DNA from: Bacillus sp. 1NLA3E
Lineage (GTDB): Bacteria > Bacillota > Bacilli > Bacillales > Cytobacillaceae
NCBI RefSeq assembly: GCF_000242895.2
Contig: NC_021171.1
Location: 3,444,001 to 3,508,000 of the forward strand
Direction of reading: 5' to 3'
DNA length: 64,000 bases
This document shows positions 34,437 to 46,256 of the stretch, in pieces. Made by a program: the position numbers and the translations under genes. Under the pieces are notes generated by a model that was not told where the DNA came from, did no database searches, and was given only the letters and a program-made list of their open reading frames with translations. The first letter of the stretch is position 1. Each line of letters begins with the position of its first letter.

Positions 34437-36239
34437 CTATAGCGACTTGCGTAGTTGAATGATTTCCATTGCGATAGCAGCTGCTTTAGAAAAATCTTTT
34501 TGACGTTCCGCTTCTTTTTCTTCTACCACTTTTTCTTTTATCTTTAACATTTTTTGATAATTCAACACCTGCTTGATATAATCAGATAATTCCTTTTCGG
34601 TTAATTCCTCATTAACCAACATCATTTCGATCTCAGTTACAACTCTATGAAGACGATTATCATGAATAAAGTTTAAAAATAAACTGGGATCTGGTTGATT
34701 TCCTTCTTCGTAAAAACCAAGTAAGTAAGTAAAAATAGCCTGGTGCTCATCAATGTTAAAGGTATTTCCTTGCAGTAAATCTTGAACTCTATATGTGACC
34801 TGACTGCTTTTTAGCATGTGTGCAATTAAATGCCTTTCCGCATTATGATATGCAGGCTTTAATTGATCTATTTGTTTTTTGATCAACATTGGTGGTCGTT
34901 GTTCTTTTTTCGGTGTTCCTTTTTTTTCTTGATTAGCACCACTGTAAATCTGTGATTGTTGTAAAAGTGCATCCAAGGAAAGTGAAAATTCATTCGAAAT
35001 CTGCCGTAAATAATGGTCCCTTTCTACGGCCTTTGATAATTTGCTGATTTCTTTTATTACTTCTTCGATATAATGGAGACGTTCTCCTTCATGTTGAAGA
35101 TTTTTTCCACGGCGAAAATAAAGAAGTTTAAAGGACATAAAAGTGACACTAGCCCCAATTACATCATTTAGAAACTTGTCTGCTCCAAATTGTTTGATGT
35201 AATCATCAGGATCTAGTCCGTCTGGCATAATTCCTATTGATACGTTGATACCTGCATTTGCCAGCATATTACCAGCTCGAAAGGCCGCTTCAATACCTGC
35301 ATGGTCAGCATCATAACAAATTGTTACAGACTGGCTATTTCGACGAATCATTTCTACATGTTCTTCTGTGAGAGATGTACCCATTGTGGCAACGCCGTTT
35401 ACTACACCGGAACGGTCTGCCGCTATGACATCAGCAAAGCCTTCAAAAAGCACAGCTTGTTGGTGCTTTCGAATATGCGACCTTGCTAAATGATAGTTAT
35501 ATAAAATTTTACTTTTATTAAAGATTGCCGTTTCGGGACTATTTAGGTATTTGGGGTCTTCGCCCCCGAGCGATCTCCCAGAAAAGGCAATCGTATTTCC
35601 ATTTCGATCAAAAATCGGAAACATGATACGGTTTCGGAACCTGTCAAGCGCGGCACCATCCCGTTCTCTTTTTGCAATCAATCCGGATTTTTCTAGCAGT
35701 TCAAGAGTAAAACCCTTTTTTGTTAAAAATTTGACGGTGTAGTCCCATGAGGACAAGGCATATCCAATTTGGAATTTTTCAATTGATTCAGTTGTAAATC
35801 CTCTTGATAACAAATACTCAAGAGCATGCTGACCATCTTTTGTATTTATTAACAAATGATGGTAAAATTTACGTAATAAATCGTGGGCATCCAACATTAA
35901 TTGGAAATCCTTTGGGATCGTTTTAGCGGGAAGGTTAGTCTGAATCTGGAGATCGATGTTTGCCTTATCTGCTAACTTTAACGCTGCTTCTTGAAATGTT
36001 AGTCCATCCTTTTCCATTAAGAATGAAAATACGTTTCCCCCAGCACCACATCCGAAGCAATGGAAAATTTGCTTATCGGGCGAAACCGAAAATGAAGGGG
36101 TGCCTTCACCATGAAAAGGACAAAGTCCAAAATAATTGCGTCCTTGCTTCTTCAGTTGAACATATTCGCTTATAACATCCACTATATCAACTGATTGACG
36201 AATTTGATTAATTTTTTCTTCGGCAATTAATTCTGCCAT
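34437..36239 (-). CDS. dnaG: DNA primase DnaG
   Basis: A 600-aa enzyme that makes RNA primers for replication. The N-terminal zinc ribbon is CPFH with CFGC (residues about 40-65); the RNA-polymerase/Toprim domain includes FSGRSLGGEDPKYLNSPET, LFEGFADVIAADR and CYDADHAGIEA; the C-terminal part binds DnaB-type helicase (DnaC in Bacillus). The ribosome site (AGGATTGTGATGG) is weak and partly overlaps the end of the decayed yqxD. It should be co-transcribed with sigA. Confidence 0.96.
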   Translation of the reverse strand: MAELIAEEKINQIRQSVDIVDVISEYVQLKKQGRNYFGLCPFHGEGTPSFSVSPDKQIFHCFGCGAGGNVFSFLMEKDGLTFQEAALKLADKANIDLQIQTNLPAKTIPKDFQLMLDAHDLLRKFYHHLLINTKDGQHALEYLLSRGFTTESIEKFQIGYALSSWDYTVKFLTKKGFTLELLEKSGLIAKRERDGAALDRFRNRIMFPIFDRNGNTIAFSGRSLGGEDPKYLNSPETAIFNKSKILYNYHLARSHIRKHQQAVLFEGFADVIAADRSGVVNGVATMGTSLTEEHVEMIRRNSQSVTICYDADHAGIEAAFRAGNMLANAGINVSIGIMPDGLDPDDYIKQFGADKFLNDVIGASVTFMSFKLLYFRRGKNLQHEGERLHYIEEVIKEISKLSKAVERDHYLRQISNEFSLSLDALLQQSQIYSGANQEKKGTPKKEQRPPMLIKKQIDQLKPAYHNAERHLIAHMLKSSQVTYRVQDLLQGNTFNIDEHQAIFTYLLGFYEEGNQPDPSLFLNFIHDNRLHRVVTEIEMMLVNEELTEKELSDYIKQVLNYQKMLKIKEKVVEEKEAERQKDFSKAAAIAMEIIQLRKSL

Positions 36240-36263
36240 GAAAACAACACCATCACAATCCTG

Positions 36264-36668
36264 TTACAAAAGAATTTTTCCAAATTTCGACAAAACCACA
36301 GTCGATTGTTTGATAAATCTCAACCGATCCCCCTTGGAATATGGTTTTGGACCTTTTCCATAATATCCATGACGGCGGGCCTTGCTGAAATGAATCTCAA
36401 ATCAAGAGCTGTATCCATGTCTTTTTCTTTGTACAAAATTCCTTTTGGAGAGAGAACAGAATTCTCCTTTGGCAAAAGAGTGGAAGCTACCCTAATATCC
36501 TGGGTAACAACAGTATCCTTCTCCTCCTCAACATAAATCCAACATTCATCAAACGAGTAGTTGGACATGTGTCCATAAGATGTAACAAAAATAACCTCAA
36601 ACAAGAATTCCTTTGCAACTTCCAATATTTCATGTTTGACTGGACGTGGCATCGACAAAAAGAGTCGT
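36264..36668 (-). pseudogene. yqxD: Decayed yqxD (DUF188/YaiI family)
   Basis: Three frames together spell a YqxD protein. The N-terminal LFVDA (expected VDADACP) is read from 36662; after a shift of about 5 lost bases PVKHEILEVAKEF...VIFVTSYGHMSN follows; WIYVEEEKD then joins VVTQDIRVASTLLP directly, so about 14 residues (the ADLYIVNH segment) are missing; and after another shift near 36385 the C-terminus KARRHGYYGKGPKPYSKG continues to a stop at 36264. The codon where the start belongs reads ACG. Any single open frame (36320-36709) is an artefact. It stands between ppsR and dnaG, the usual yqxD position. Confidence 0.85.
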
Positions 36669-36984
36669 TTAGTTAATTTTATTACTAATAATTCTACATC
36701 ACTCCACATATTCCTTCTTTTGAGATCAACTTTTAAATAGGGAAAAGTGTCGATTTTTTTTTAGTTGGTCTCCTTGACATCTCACAATAAATAGTTTATT
36801 CGTTCACAATCAACTCTAAACCTATTTCTGATACTTTTTATCACAAATTTTTATTATAGTATAAAACATTGCGTTTTTCTATTGAATTTAATAAAAAAAT
36901 TTGAATCAAAGCCTCTTTAATCAGAGATTTTACAAAACCGACACAATAATTAATTGATTTTAATAAGATTTCGCTTGTCCCATA

Positions 36985-37013
36985 GAAAAGACTGACACCC
37001 TTCAGTGCCAGCC
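36985..37013 (-). terminator. ppsR terminator
   Basis: GGCTGGCAC pairs with GTGTCAGTC (minus strand, G-T and one mismatch) and is followed by TTTTCT, just after the ppsR stop codon. This separates ccpN-ppsR from dnaG-sigA. Confidence 0.65.
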
Positions 37014-37033
37014 CTAAAGTAATTCTACATTCA

Positions 37034-37849
37034 TTACCCATGTACCTTCTTTTGATACAAATTCAAAATAACATTTGCAGTTTCTTCAACTGCTTTATTA
37101 GTTACATCGATTACAGGACAACCAATTTTAGCCACGACTTTTTCAAAATAAGCTAACTCCGCTTTGATCCGTTCAATGTTAGCATAGCTTGCACTATCAT
37201 TTAGTCCAAGGGAAATTAACCGTTCTCTTCGTATATGATTTAATTTTTCAGGACTTATTTTTAATGCAAAGCATTTATCTGGTGCAGATTTAAAAATTTC
37301 TTCTGGGGGATCCACTTCAGGTACAATGGGGACATTTGCTACTTTTAATCTTTTGTGAGCTAAATATTGTGAAAGTGGCGTTTTTGAAGTTCTTGATACA
37401 CCAATTAAGACGATATCTGCTTTAATAATCCCACGCGGGTCTCGTCCATCATCATATTTAACCGCAAATTCAATTGCCTCTACTTTTTTAAAGTATTCTT
37501 CATCTAGCTTACGTACAAGTCCCGGTTCATTTGCTGGTGTCTTTCCACATAGCAACTCGATTTGGTCCATAAGTGGTCCAATCAGATCGCAAGCATGAAT
37601 GTTTTCCCTAATTGCAATTTCCCGCATATAGTTGCGAATCTCTGGTTTAACCAATGTATATGCAAGCATCCCTCGGTCTAATTTCACTAAAGAAATTACC
37701 TCATCTATATTTGTCTTATCTTCTACATAGGGAAATCGTTTAATTGTTACATTTGCACCATTAAATTGGCTAATTGCCGCTTTGGTAACTAACTCAGCTG
37801 TTTCCCCCACTGAATCAGATACAACATAAATAATTGGTAGCTTATTCAT
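37034..37849 (-). CDS. ppsR: PEP synthase/PPDK regulatory protein PpsR
   Basis: A 271-aa DUF299 bifunctional kinase/phosphorylase that switches pyruvate phosphate dikinase or PEP synthase off and on with ADP and Pi. The nucleotide loop is [15 protein letters not shown]; the N-terminus is [24 protein letters not shown] lies 9 nt before ATG at 37849, giving the usual family start inside a longer open frame. It directly follows ccpN, pairing two regulators of gluconeogenesis, as yqfL does in B. subtilis. Confidence 0.93.
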   Translation of the reverse strand: MNKLPIIYVVSDSVGETAELVTKAAISQFNGANVTIKRFPYVEDKTNIDEVISLVKLDRGMLAYTLVKPEIRNYMREIAIRENIHACDLIGPLMDQIELLCGKTPANEPGLVRKLDEEYFKKVEAIEFAVKYDDGRDPRGIIKADIVLIGVSRTSKTPLSQYLAHKRLKVANVPIVPEVDPPEEIFKSAPDKCFALKISPEKLNHIRRERLISLGLNDSASYANIERIKAELAYFEKVVAKIGCPVIDVTNKAVEETANVILNLYQKKVHG

Positions 37850-37880
37850 TCCTTTAAACCATCTCCTAGGGTTGTTTAGC

Positions 37881-38516
37881 CTATTCTCCCGATGCAAGAG
37901 CGACAAAGGCTTTTGTAATGTTCGTTTTCGTTATCCGTCCAATTACTTCAAAACCCTTTTCCGTTTCTTTTACAACAGGTAAGGCATCAATTTGTTTTTC
38001 AATTAATTTGATTGCAATGTCGATTAACAGCTCTTCTCTTTGACACATTGTTATATTAGGCATTCTGGTCATGATAATATTTACTGGCAAAGCTGCCAAT
38101 TCCTGTTTGCCCAGGCTTGCTCTTAGCAAATCTTTTCTAGATAAAACCCCAACCAAAATCGACTCCTGGTCCACGACAAACAATGTTCCGACATCCTCAA
38201 GAAACATAGTAACAATAGCATCATAAACAGAGATATTTTCATGAACCACGACTGGAATGGACTGATAATCTTTTACATATATTTTTTTTAGATTTTCTGT
38301 TAATAGCTGAGCTCCTGATTTTCCGGTATAAAAATATCCCACCCGAGGTCGTGCATCTAGAAACCCTGCCATAGTCAATATAGCTAAATCCGGCCTAAGA
38401 GTCGCTCGTGTTAAACCTAGTTGATCAGCTATATGTTCACCTGTTATTGGCCCGTTTTCTTTTACAATCTGGAGAATTAGATCTTGACGCTTATTAAGTT
38501 CTATTTTCCTCACCAC
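37881..38516 (-). CDS. ccpN: Gluconeogenesis repressor CcpN
   Basis: A 211-aa transcription factor: an N-terminal helix-turn-helix ([24 protein letters not shown]) followed by two CBS domains (about 70-130 and 140-205) that sense ATP/ADP. In B. subtilis CcpN (yqzB) represses gapB, pckA and a small RNA gene on glucose. Two successive GTG codons follow AAGG, so the start is 38516 or 38513. Operon partner of ppsR. Confidence 0.93.
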   Translation of the reverse strand: MVRKIELNKRQDLILQIVKENGPITGEHIADQLGLTRATLRPDLAILTMAGFLDARPRVGYFYTGKSGAQLLTENLKKIYVKDYQSIPVVVHENISVYDAIVTMFLEDVGTLFVVDQESILVGVLSRKDLLRASLGKQELAALPVNIIMTRMPNITMCQREELLIDIAIKLIEKQIDALPVVKETEKGFEVIGRITKTNITKAFVALASGE

Positions 38517-38677
38517 CTTTTTAGAATGCGGATGCGGCTTTTAACTCCGAGCCCCTTGGCCGCTGATCTGACAACTAATGTCGAAAAATTTATATTACTC
38601 TTAACAAGGCTATACTATATAAAAATATTATATACTATTAAATCTAGATGAGAAGAACTGAATCCATGTGTTTATTG

Positions 38678-38706
38678 AAAAAAGTGCGGATATTCCGCAC
38701 TTTTTC
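38678..38706 (-). terminator. glyQS terminator
   Basis: AAAAAGTGCGGA pairs with TCCGCACTTTTT around a 3-nt loop, just past the glyQS stop codon. Confidence 0.85.
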
Positions 38707-38734
38707 CTTTTCTTCTTCACAATTTCCTTCTAAA

Positions 38735-40120
38735 TTAGAATTCAATTTTGCTTTCGATGAATTCAACTAATTTTGAAATAGGTAGACGTGTTTGTTCCAT
38801 CGTGTCACGGTCACGAACGGTTACCATTTTGTCATCTCTAGAATCAAAGTCAAACGTGATACAGAAAGGAGTACCGATTTCATCATGGCGGCGGTACCGT
38901 TTTCCGATAGATCCTGACTCATCATAATCAACCAAGAAATGCTTAGCTAATAGATCGTACACTTCATTTGCGTCTTCTGATAATTTTTTAGAAAGTGGTA
39001 AGACTGCTGCTTTAAAAGGTGCTAATGCAGGATGTAGGTGCATAACAGTTCTTGAGGTGCCATCTTCCAATTGTTCCTCATCATAAGCATCAATTAAAAA
39101 GGCAAGTGTAACACGATCTGCACCTAATGATGGCTCAATGCAATAAGGAACATATTTCTCATTTGTTTCTTGATCTAGATAATGGAAATCTTCACCCGAG
39201 AATTCCATATGTTGCTTTAAATCATAATCGGTTCTGGAAGCAATTCCCCATAGCTCACCCCAGCCAAACGGGAATTTATATTCAAAATCAGTGGTCGCAT
39301 TACTATAGTGAGATAATTCTTCTTCACCATGATCGCGCAAACGTAACTTATCAGTGCTCATTCCTAGCGATAATAGCCATTGCTCCGCAGTCTGTTTCCA
39401 ATAATCAAACCATTTCAGCTCTTCACCTGGCTTACAGAAAAATTCTAATTCCATTTGTTCAAATTCCCTTGTTCGGAACGTAAAATTACCAGGTGTTATT
39501 TCATTACGAAAGCTTTTACCAATTTGAGCAATTCCGAACGGAAGCTTCTTGCGCATCGTTCTTTGCACATTTTTAAAGTTAACAAAAATGCCTTGGGCTG
39601 TTTCAGGGCGAAGGAAAATTTCGTTCGTACTCGACTCAGTTACCCCTTGGAAGGTTTTGAACATCAAATTAAATTGACGAATACCTGTGTAATCAAGACT
39701 TCCACAATCGGGACAAGCAATTAGATGCTCCTTAATTAACAATTCCATTTTCTCAAATGAAAGTCCGTCAACTACCATTTCAATGCCTTTTTCATCAAGA
39801 GCATTTTCAATTAATTTATCAGCACGATGTCTCGCTTTGCATTTTTTACAGTCAATCATAGGATCGTTAAAGTTTCCGATATGGCCAGATGCTTCCCATG
39901 TTCTTGGATTCATTAAAATTGCAGCATCAAGACCTACGTTATAGCGAGATTGCTGTACAAATTTTTTCCACCAAGCCCGTTTAATATTATTTTTAAACTC
40001 AACTCCTAATGGTCCATAATCCCATGTATTTGCCAAGCCTCCGTATATTTCCGAACCCGGAAAAATAAAACCTCTGTGTTTCGCATGGGAAACAATTTGC
40101 TCCATATTAACGCTCATCAT
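38735..40120 (-). CDS. glyQS: Glycyl-tRNA synthetase, single-chain type
   Basis: A 461-aa class II synthetase of the alpha2 kind found in archaea, eukaryotes and some Firmicutes; B. subtilis instead has separate GlyQ and GlyS subunits at this place. Markers are [11 protein letters not shown], the zinc Cys pairs in CKKCKARH and CPDCG, motif 2 [25 protein letters not shown] region, and motif 3 [20 protein letters not shown] precedes two ATGs; the first is used here. It is expressed under a T-box leader. Confidence 0.95.
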   Translation of the reverse strand: MMSVNMEQIVSHAKHRGFIFPGSEIYGGLANTWDYGPLGVEFKNNIKRAWWKKFVQQSRYNVGLDAAILMNPRTWEASGHIGNFNDPMIDCKKCKARHRADKLIENALDEKGIEMVVDGLSFEKMELLIKEHLIACPDCGSLDYTGIRQFNLMFKTFQGVTESSTNEIFLRPETAQGIFVNFKNVQRTMRKKLPFGIAQIGKSFRNEITPGNFTFRTREFEQMELEFFCKPGEELKWFDYWKQTAEQWLLSLGMSTDKLRLRDHGEEELSHYSNATTDFEYKFPFGWGELWGIASRTDYDLKQHMEFSGEDFHYLDQETNEKYVPYCIEPSLGADRVTLAFLIDAYDEEQLEDGTSRTVMHLHPALAPFKAAVLPLSKKLSEDANEVYDLLAKHFLVDYDESGSIGKRYRRHDEIGTPFCITFDFDSRDDKMVTVRDRDTMEQTRLPISKLVEFIESKIEF

Positions 40121-40147
40121 CCATACTCCCTTTCATTTACCAAATAA

Positions 40148-40355
40148 AAAAACTCTCGTCCCTATGCATAAAATGCATAGGGACGAGAGTTAACCCGCGG
40201 TTCCACCCTATTTGCTGCTAATAAGCAGCCTCTTCATAACAAATTGCTCCAGAACGCCTTCCTTAATGCTTTATATCTAGCTCCCACCATTCTAGACTCG
40301 CTTTATTAAAGGTAATTAAGTACTTCTTTCCTTCTCTGCAACATATTAAATTTAA
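40148..40355 (-). promoter_or_regulatory. T-box riboswitch, glycine specific
   Basis: On the minus strand the leader has stem I with GAATGGTGGGAGCTAGA (the GNTG loop region), a specifier GGC at 40256-40258 coding for glycine, and the T-box AGGGTGGAACCGCGG at 40195-40209. A terminator follows, AACTCTCGTCCCTATGCAT pairing with its complement (40151-40169 with 40173-40191) and a T run. Uncharged tRNA-Gly pairs with the specifier and T-box to form the antiterminator, turning on glyQS during glycine shortage. This matches the gene it controls. Confidence 0.95.
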
Positions 40356-40359
40356 TTCG

Positions 40360-40388
40360 ATGTTAAAGGATAGAAATTATATTGTCAA
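40360..40388 (-). promoter_or_regulatory. glyQS promoter
   Basis: TTGACA (40383-40388) and TAACAT (40360-40365) are 17 bp apart on the minus strand, just upstream of the T-box leader. Confidence 0.8.
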
Positions 40389-40432
40389 GGGAGAAAAGTG
40401 AAAGCAACACACAATGCCGTTGTAGTGACATG

Positions 40433-41191
40433 TTACGATAGCATATCTCTCATTTTATCCATTTGATTTAAAAATTTTTTTGTTTTTAAATGTAAACCGG
40501 AATACTCATCATAATATGCCGTTATTACCTTTTTCAGTTCCGCTTTTGTTTCAGCTTTCACGTCAATATTTCCTAACCGTGATAAATCAAAATAATAAAA
40601 TATCCTTAGAAGTTTGACTGTGGCTGGGGTAATTTTCAAAGCATACCGATCTTTATTTACACACTGATGACATATTAAACCGCCTTCTCTAAGAGAAAAA
40701 GAAAAATGTCCATCTGTATTTCCACAAACTGAGCACTGGTCTAAACATGGGTGTAAGCCGAAAAGATCCAACATCTTCATCTCATAGATATTCGCCATAA
40801 TATCTAAATCGTATCCCTCATTCATTAAGTTCAGCGTTTGGTAAAGCAATTCAAACAAAAAAGGATTAGGGGTTTTTTCATCTACCGTTGCTTTATCAGT
40901 TAATTCAACAACATAACTTGCGTACGCTGTAATAAAAATATCCTCGCGAATGGACCTTAGGGAAGAGATTATTTCACCTTGTTGAAGGCTTCCTAATCCA
41001 CTTCCTTTTTGAATTAGGAAGTATCCATATGTAAAAAGCTGGGTGATAGCTGAAAGTCGACTATTTGGCTTTTTCGCTCCACGAGCCATCACACCAATTT
41101 TCCCCCATTCGCGTGTATATAGAGTGACAACCTTATTGGTTTCACCATAATCCGTAGTTCTAATGACGATGCCTTCACATTTTTGAAGCAT
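40433..41191 (-). CDS. recO: DNA repair protein RecO
   Basis: A 252-aa protein that helps RecR load RecA onto SSB-coated DNA. The N-terminal OB-fold ([21 protein letters not shown]) is followed by a helical domain and a four-Cys zinc site, CLDQCSVC and CHQC. Length is normal. It is the last gene of the era-yqzL-recO group in this orientation. Confidence 0.95.
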   Translation of the reverse strand: MLQKCEGIVIRTTDYGETNKVVTLYTREWGKIGVMARGAKKPNSRLSAITQLFTYGYFLIQKGSGLGSLQQGEIISSLRSIREDIFITAYASYVVELTDKATVDEKTPNPFLFELLYQTLNLMNEGYDLDIMANIYEMKMLDLFGLHPCLDQCSVCGNTDGHFSFSLREGGLICHQCVNKDRYALKITPATVKLLRIFYYFDLSRLGNIDVKAETKAELKKVITAYYDEYSGLHLKTKKFLNQMDKMRDMLS

Positions 41192-41223
41192 TAGCAGTCA
41201 CCATCCACTGCTATGACACCAAC

Positions 41224-41367
41224 CTACGAAATGGGAAAATCAATTTCTGCTAGCTCATCATCCTGATTACCGGGTATTTCTGGTTTTTCCTTCTCAATTT
41301 CCTTGAAAAGAAGATAAGTATCAATATTACCTGTGCTTGAAAAAACTTTCCAGGTAAAATCTAACAT
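41224..41367 (-). CDS. yqzL: Small protein YqzL
   Basis: A 47-aa protein, MLDFTWKVFSSTGNIDTYLL to ELAEIDFPIS, between era and recO, where B. subtilis has yqzL. AAAGGTGGGG lies 6 nt before the ATG. The sequence is typical of this small family, with the FTW start, NIDTYLLFK middle and DFPI end. No function is known. Confidence 0.88.
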   Translation of the reverse strand: MLDFTWKVFSSTGNIDTYLLFKEIEKEKPEIPGNQDDELAEIDFPIS

Positions 41368-41531
41368 CGAAAACCCCACCTTTCAAATATTCAACTAGCA
41401 ATTCCTAGAATCCCAAATCCCTTACAATTATCATAGCCTGTCAAATGAAAATCATGAGACGAAAAAATTGTAAATTGGTATCATGCATAAATTTCGTTCA
41501 TTGCAAATAGTTTAATTAGGGTTGCAAATCA

Positions 41532-42957
<1,426 letters not shown>

Positions 42958-43065
42958 TTATAGTGTTTTATTTTATGCAACACCATGTTCTGTTATTTTA
43001 ACTAAATGCAGGAGTGATTTCAAATCCACAAAAAAGCATTAAATATTATAAGAAAATTAGAGTAC

Positions 43066-43094
43066 AAAAAGAGGCTGATTCTGTTCAGCCCCTC
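43066..43094 (-). terminator. dgkA terminator
   Basis: GAGGGGCTGA and TCAGCCTC arms (one bulge) are followed by five Ts on the minus strand. The stem includes the dgkA stop codon. It separates the pgpH-ybeY-dgkA group from cdd. Confidence 0.7.
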
Positions 43095-43476
43095 ATCCAA
43101 ATATGTTTAATAACTTTGGAATAAAAATGATCAACCCAATCAAAACTGAAAGGATTGCGTAAACCAAAACGGCTCCTGCCGCGATATCTTTTGCTTGTTT
43201 GGCTAGTGGATGATCCTCTTTTGTCACCAGGTCAACAAGTCTCTCAACTGCTGTGTTCAGCAATTCAAGCGTAATCACTCCACCGATAGCAAGAAGAACA
43301 AATAGCCATTCGGTTGTCGTCAATTGAAGCCAACATCCCAGTAAAATAACCAACAAGGCGGCAACAAAATGAATTTTTAAATTTCTTTCATGTTTAAACG
43401 CGTGAATAATCCCTTGTATCGCAAAGGAAAAGGACTTATAAACCTTTTGGACCTTAGCGTTGAAGTCCGTACTCAT
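43093..43476 (-). CDS. dgkA: Undecaprenol kinase DgkA
   Basis: A 127-aa membrane enzyme with three transmembrane helices; in Gram-positives it phosphorylates undecaprenol, recycling the wall lipid carrier. The family signature [13 protein letters not shown] is present, with the [16 protein letters not shown] segment after it. It overlaps ybeY by 23 bp. Confidence 0.94.
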   Translation of the reverse strand: MSTDFNAKVQKVYKSFSFAIQGIIHAFKHERNLKIHFVAALLVILLGCWLQLTTTEWLFVLLAIGGVITLELLNTAVERLVDLVTKEDHPLAKQAKDIAAGAVLVYAILSVLIGLIIFIPKLLNIFG

Positions 43477-43924
43477 CGAGGACTTCCTTTTGTTTTGAAA
43501 ACATTATTTTTTCGTCTTCGCTCGTTTCATGATCATATCCTAACAAATGCAAAAATCCATGGACCGCAAGGAATCCTAACTCTCTTTTAAAAGAATGGCC
43601 ATATTCAGCTGCCTGTTCATCTGCCTTAGAAACAGATATGATAATATCGCCAAGAATTCTAGGAATATCCAGCCCATTAAGTTGGATTTCCCCTTCGCCT
43701 AACTCTTCCATCGCAAAGGAAATTACATCAGTGGGCTGATCTTTTCCCCTGTACTCACGATTAATTTCTTGAATCTTCTCGTTTGTAACAAACGTTACCG
43801 ATACTTCACTATCGTCTTCAACTTCTTCAAGCCGTGCTGCCAAATCTAATAATTCTTTAACAATTTTTATATCGTCATCATTAACCTTTTCTGTCTCATC
43901 AATAAAATCAATAATTAAACTCAC
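43454..43924 (-). CDS. ybeY: Endoribonuclease YbeY
   Basis: A 156-aa zinc-dependent RNase for 16S rRNA maturation and ribosome quality control (yqfG). The three-His zinc motif is [11 protein letters not shown]. Its 5' end overlaps pgpH by 4 bp and its 3' end overlaps dgkA by 23 bp, a tight conserved operon. Confidence 0.95.
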   Translation of the reverse strand: MSLIIDFIDETEKVNDDDIKIVKELLDLAARLEEVEDDSEVSVTFVTNEKIQEINREYRGKDQPTDVISFAMEELGEGEIQLNGLDIPRILGDIIISVSKADEQAAEYGHSFKRELGFLAVHGFLHLLGYDHETSEDEKIMFSKQKEVLDEYGLQR

Positions 43925-46104
43925 GCTTGATTCACCTTCTGTTTTATGATTTCTGGGTACTCGATCCTTGAATGAAATATACCTCTTAATGTGTCATATA
44001 ATGCTTGTGAAACTGTTTCAAGTTCCTTCAATGTTATATCGCATTCACTAAACTGATCATCTTGGAGGCGATCTGAAATAATTTTTCTAACAATTGATTC
44101 AATTTGTTCATGTGTTGGATGAATCATTGACCGTACTGCTGCCTCCACGCTATCAGCAATCCCAATAACAGCTGCTTCTTTTGTTTGTGCTTTTGGACCT
44201 GGATAACGATAATCGGCTTCGTTTGTTGTCTCAATGCCACTTTGGGTAGCCTTGTGGTAAAAGAATTGTAATAGTGTAGTTCCATGATGTTGTTCTGCAA
44301 TATCAATGATTTCTTTCGGCATTTTTTTTCTCCGGAGCATTTCTGCTCCATCAATAACATGTGAAAGAATAATATTCTTGCTTGTTTGCGCCGGAATTCG
44401 ATCATGTGGATTTTGAATGTTCATTTGGTTTTCAATAAAAAATTGTGGTCTTTTTGTTTTTCCTATATCATGATAATAACAACCAACTCTTGCCAATAAA
44501 CCATTGGCTCCAATTGCCTCACAAGCCGTTTCTGCTAGGTTTGCCACCATTACACTATGGTGGTAAGTACCAGGTGCATTGGTTAAAATCTTCCTAAGGA
44601 GTGGATGATTAGGGTTCGATAGCTCAATAAGCTTCATCGTTGATAAAATTCCAAATCCTGCTTCAAAAAATGGTAATAATCCAATCGTTAATACCGCTGA
44701 CCCAATCCCTGATATAAGTGCACCGACTAAATAAAAACCATATTCCATTCCAGAATACTGGCCATTCCGCAAAAACATTAAGGATAGGATGACCAAAATA
44801 TTTACCACTGTAACCAAAAGTCCGGCCTGCAAAATTTTAGTTCGATTATTATGTTTACTTAAAAATAACACACTTGCAAGTCCGCTAATAACCATATATA
44901 TCGAAACGGTTACTTGCATCGTTCCTGTTATCCCTTCGTTAAAAATGATGCTTCCACAAATAGCTAAAATAACTGAAAAGGCAACTGCCATCCTTTCGTT
45001 TATTAACAATTTGATTAACATTGCGCCCATCGCCGAAGGAAAAATATAACCGATATCAGAGAAATTTAATTGTAAAAACAAACTTAGGATCTTCATGATT
45101 GAGATAGATAAAATTAAAATAATACTCACAATTAAAACATATGTTTGTTTCATTTCTTGCTTAATATTCAAAATATGAAAGAAGTAATACAATCCACCCA
45201 ATAAAACAGCTAGGATAAGCGCTAAGCCCAAGAATGGTTTCAGCGAACTGTTATGAGCAAGCAAACCCACAAGATCTAACTGGCGATATATGTCACGGCT
45301 GATTAATTGACCCTCTTCAACTAAAATTTGGCCTTGAAGAATTTTTACTGGTTCAACACCCTCAATTGCCAGTTGGCGCATCTCTTCGGTAGCATTTGGA
45401 TCATAAAATTCATTTTGAATAATGGCATATCTTCCGAGTTCAATCGTTGCATTCTTTAAGCTACTATTTAAACTAGTGTACTTCAATTCTTCTTCAAGTC
45501 GTTTTTTAGTATTTTCAACATTATCTGCTGATATCCGAGAATTCATAACGTTATTGATTGCGGTAATGGCTAAATCTTTCGAAATCGATAATTCATCCTT
45601 TGAAGATTGTAATAGCGCTATAAAGACAGGATCTGAAATCTCCTTGGTAACATTTTCAGTAAGTTTACCCTTTAATCTAGTCAATTGATCTGAAATGGAT
45701 GGTGCACTATCTTTTACTGTTCCACCATCTGAAACGCTCTCTTTTTGCTTTTGATTCATTTCATCGGCAACTTCTACCTGAACTTCAGAAACGGAATCAA
45801 AAATGGACGTGATTAAATCAACTCGATTTTGCGTGTATTCTTTTTTTAATATATAGACATCCTTTACCTGATCAAGTGCTTCCTTGCGTTTTTTCTCAGT
45901 ACTTTGTTTGTCCTCAACCGTTATTGGTGATCGGATTGTCTGTTCAGCAACGGAAAACAAAGTAAGATCAAGCTTTTCTGGTTTTATGTTACTGTACATT
46001 TCTCCAAATAGAATCAATCCAAGAATCAAAAATATAAAAATTTGAAACAAGGTTTCACCGAATAAATTTTTTATTTTTGCAAGTTGAAGCTGAATTTTCT
46101 CCAA
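43921..46104 (-). CDS. pgpH: 7TM-HD c-di-AMP phosphodiesterase PgpH
   Basis: A 727-aa membrane protein (yqfF). One N-terminal membrane segment, a large extracellular 7TMR-HDED domain (about 50-290), seven membrane segments, then a cytosolic HD domain with [12 protein letters not shown] and CYYHDIGK. Members hydrolyse c-di-AMP, a second messenger for potassium and wall homeostasis. Here it leads the pgpH-ybeY-dgkA overlap group. Confidence 0.95.
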   Translation of the reverse strand: MEKIQLQLAKIKNLFGETLFQIFIFLILGLILFGEMYSNIKPEKLDLTLFSVAEQTIRSPITVEDKQSTEKKRKEALDQVKDVYILKKEYTQNRVDLITSIFDSVSEVQVEVADEMNQKQKESVSDGGTVKDSAPSISDQLTRLKGKLTENVTKEISDPVFIALLQSSKDELSISKDLAITAINNVMNSRISADNVENTKKRLEEELKYTSLNSSLKNATIELGRYAIIQNEFYDPNATEEMRQLAIEGVEPVKILQGQILVEEGQLISRDIYRQLDLVGLLAHNSSLKPFLGLALILAVLLGGLYYFFHILNIKQEMKQTYVLIVSIILILSISIMKILSLFLQLNFSDIGYIFPSAMGAMLIKLLINERMAVAFSVILAICGSIIFNEGITGTMQVTVSIYMVISGLASVLFLSKHNNRTKILQAGLLVTVVNILVILSLMFLRNGQYSGMEYGFYLVGALISGIGSAVLTIGLLPFFEAGFGILSTMKLIELSNPNHPLLRKILTNAPGTYHHSVMVANLAETACEAIGANGLLARVGCYYHDIGKTKRPQFFIENQMNIQNPHDRIPAQTSKNIILSHVIDGAEMLRRKKMPKEIIDIAEQHHGTTLLQFFYHKATQSGIETTNEADYRYPGPKAQTKEAAVIGIADSVEAAVRSMIHPTHEQIESIVRKIISDRLQDDQFSECDITLKELETVSQALYDTLRGIFHSRIEYPEIIKQKVNQA

Positions 46105-46220
46105 AACTAACTCCTCCTACCATGGCTGAAGCCCGATAGCACATTATGTTATGTAACATAATATCAGTTTTTTGAAAAAGTTTCATCTTAAATAATTAAA
46201 ACAAATTCGTGCATAAATGC

Positions 46221-46256
46221 AAAAAGCAGACTCAAATGATGAGTCAGCTTTTTGTT
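46221..46256 (-). terminator. phoH terminator
   Basis: AAAAAGCTGACTC pairs with GAGTCTGCTTTTT (one mismatch) around seven bases; the phoH stop codon is inside it. Confidence 0.8.

Noticed and set aside
36320-36709. 129-aa novel protein upstream of dnaG
   Set aside because: Its middle is YqxD sequence and its ends are out-of-frame; the gene is a decayed yqxD.
36841-37041. 66-codon ORF after ppsR
   Set aside because: It overlaps the ppsR terminator and 3' end, is AT-rich and has no ribosome site.
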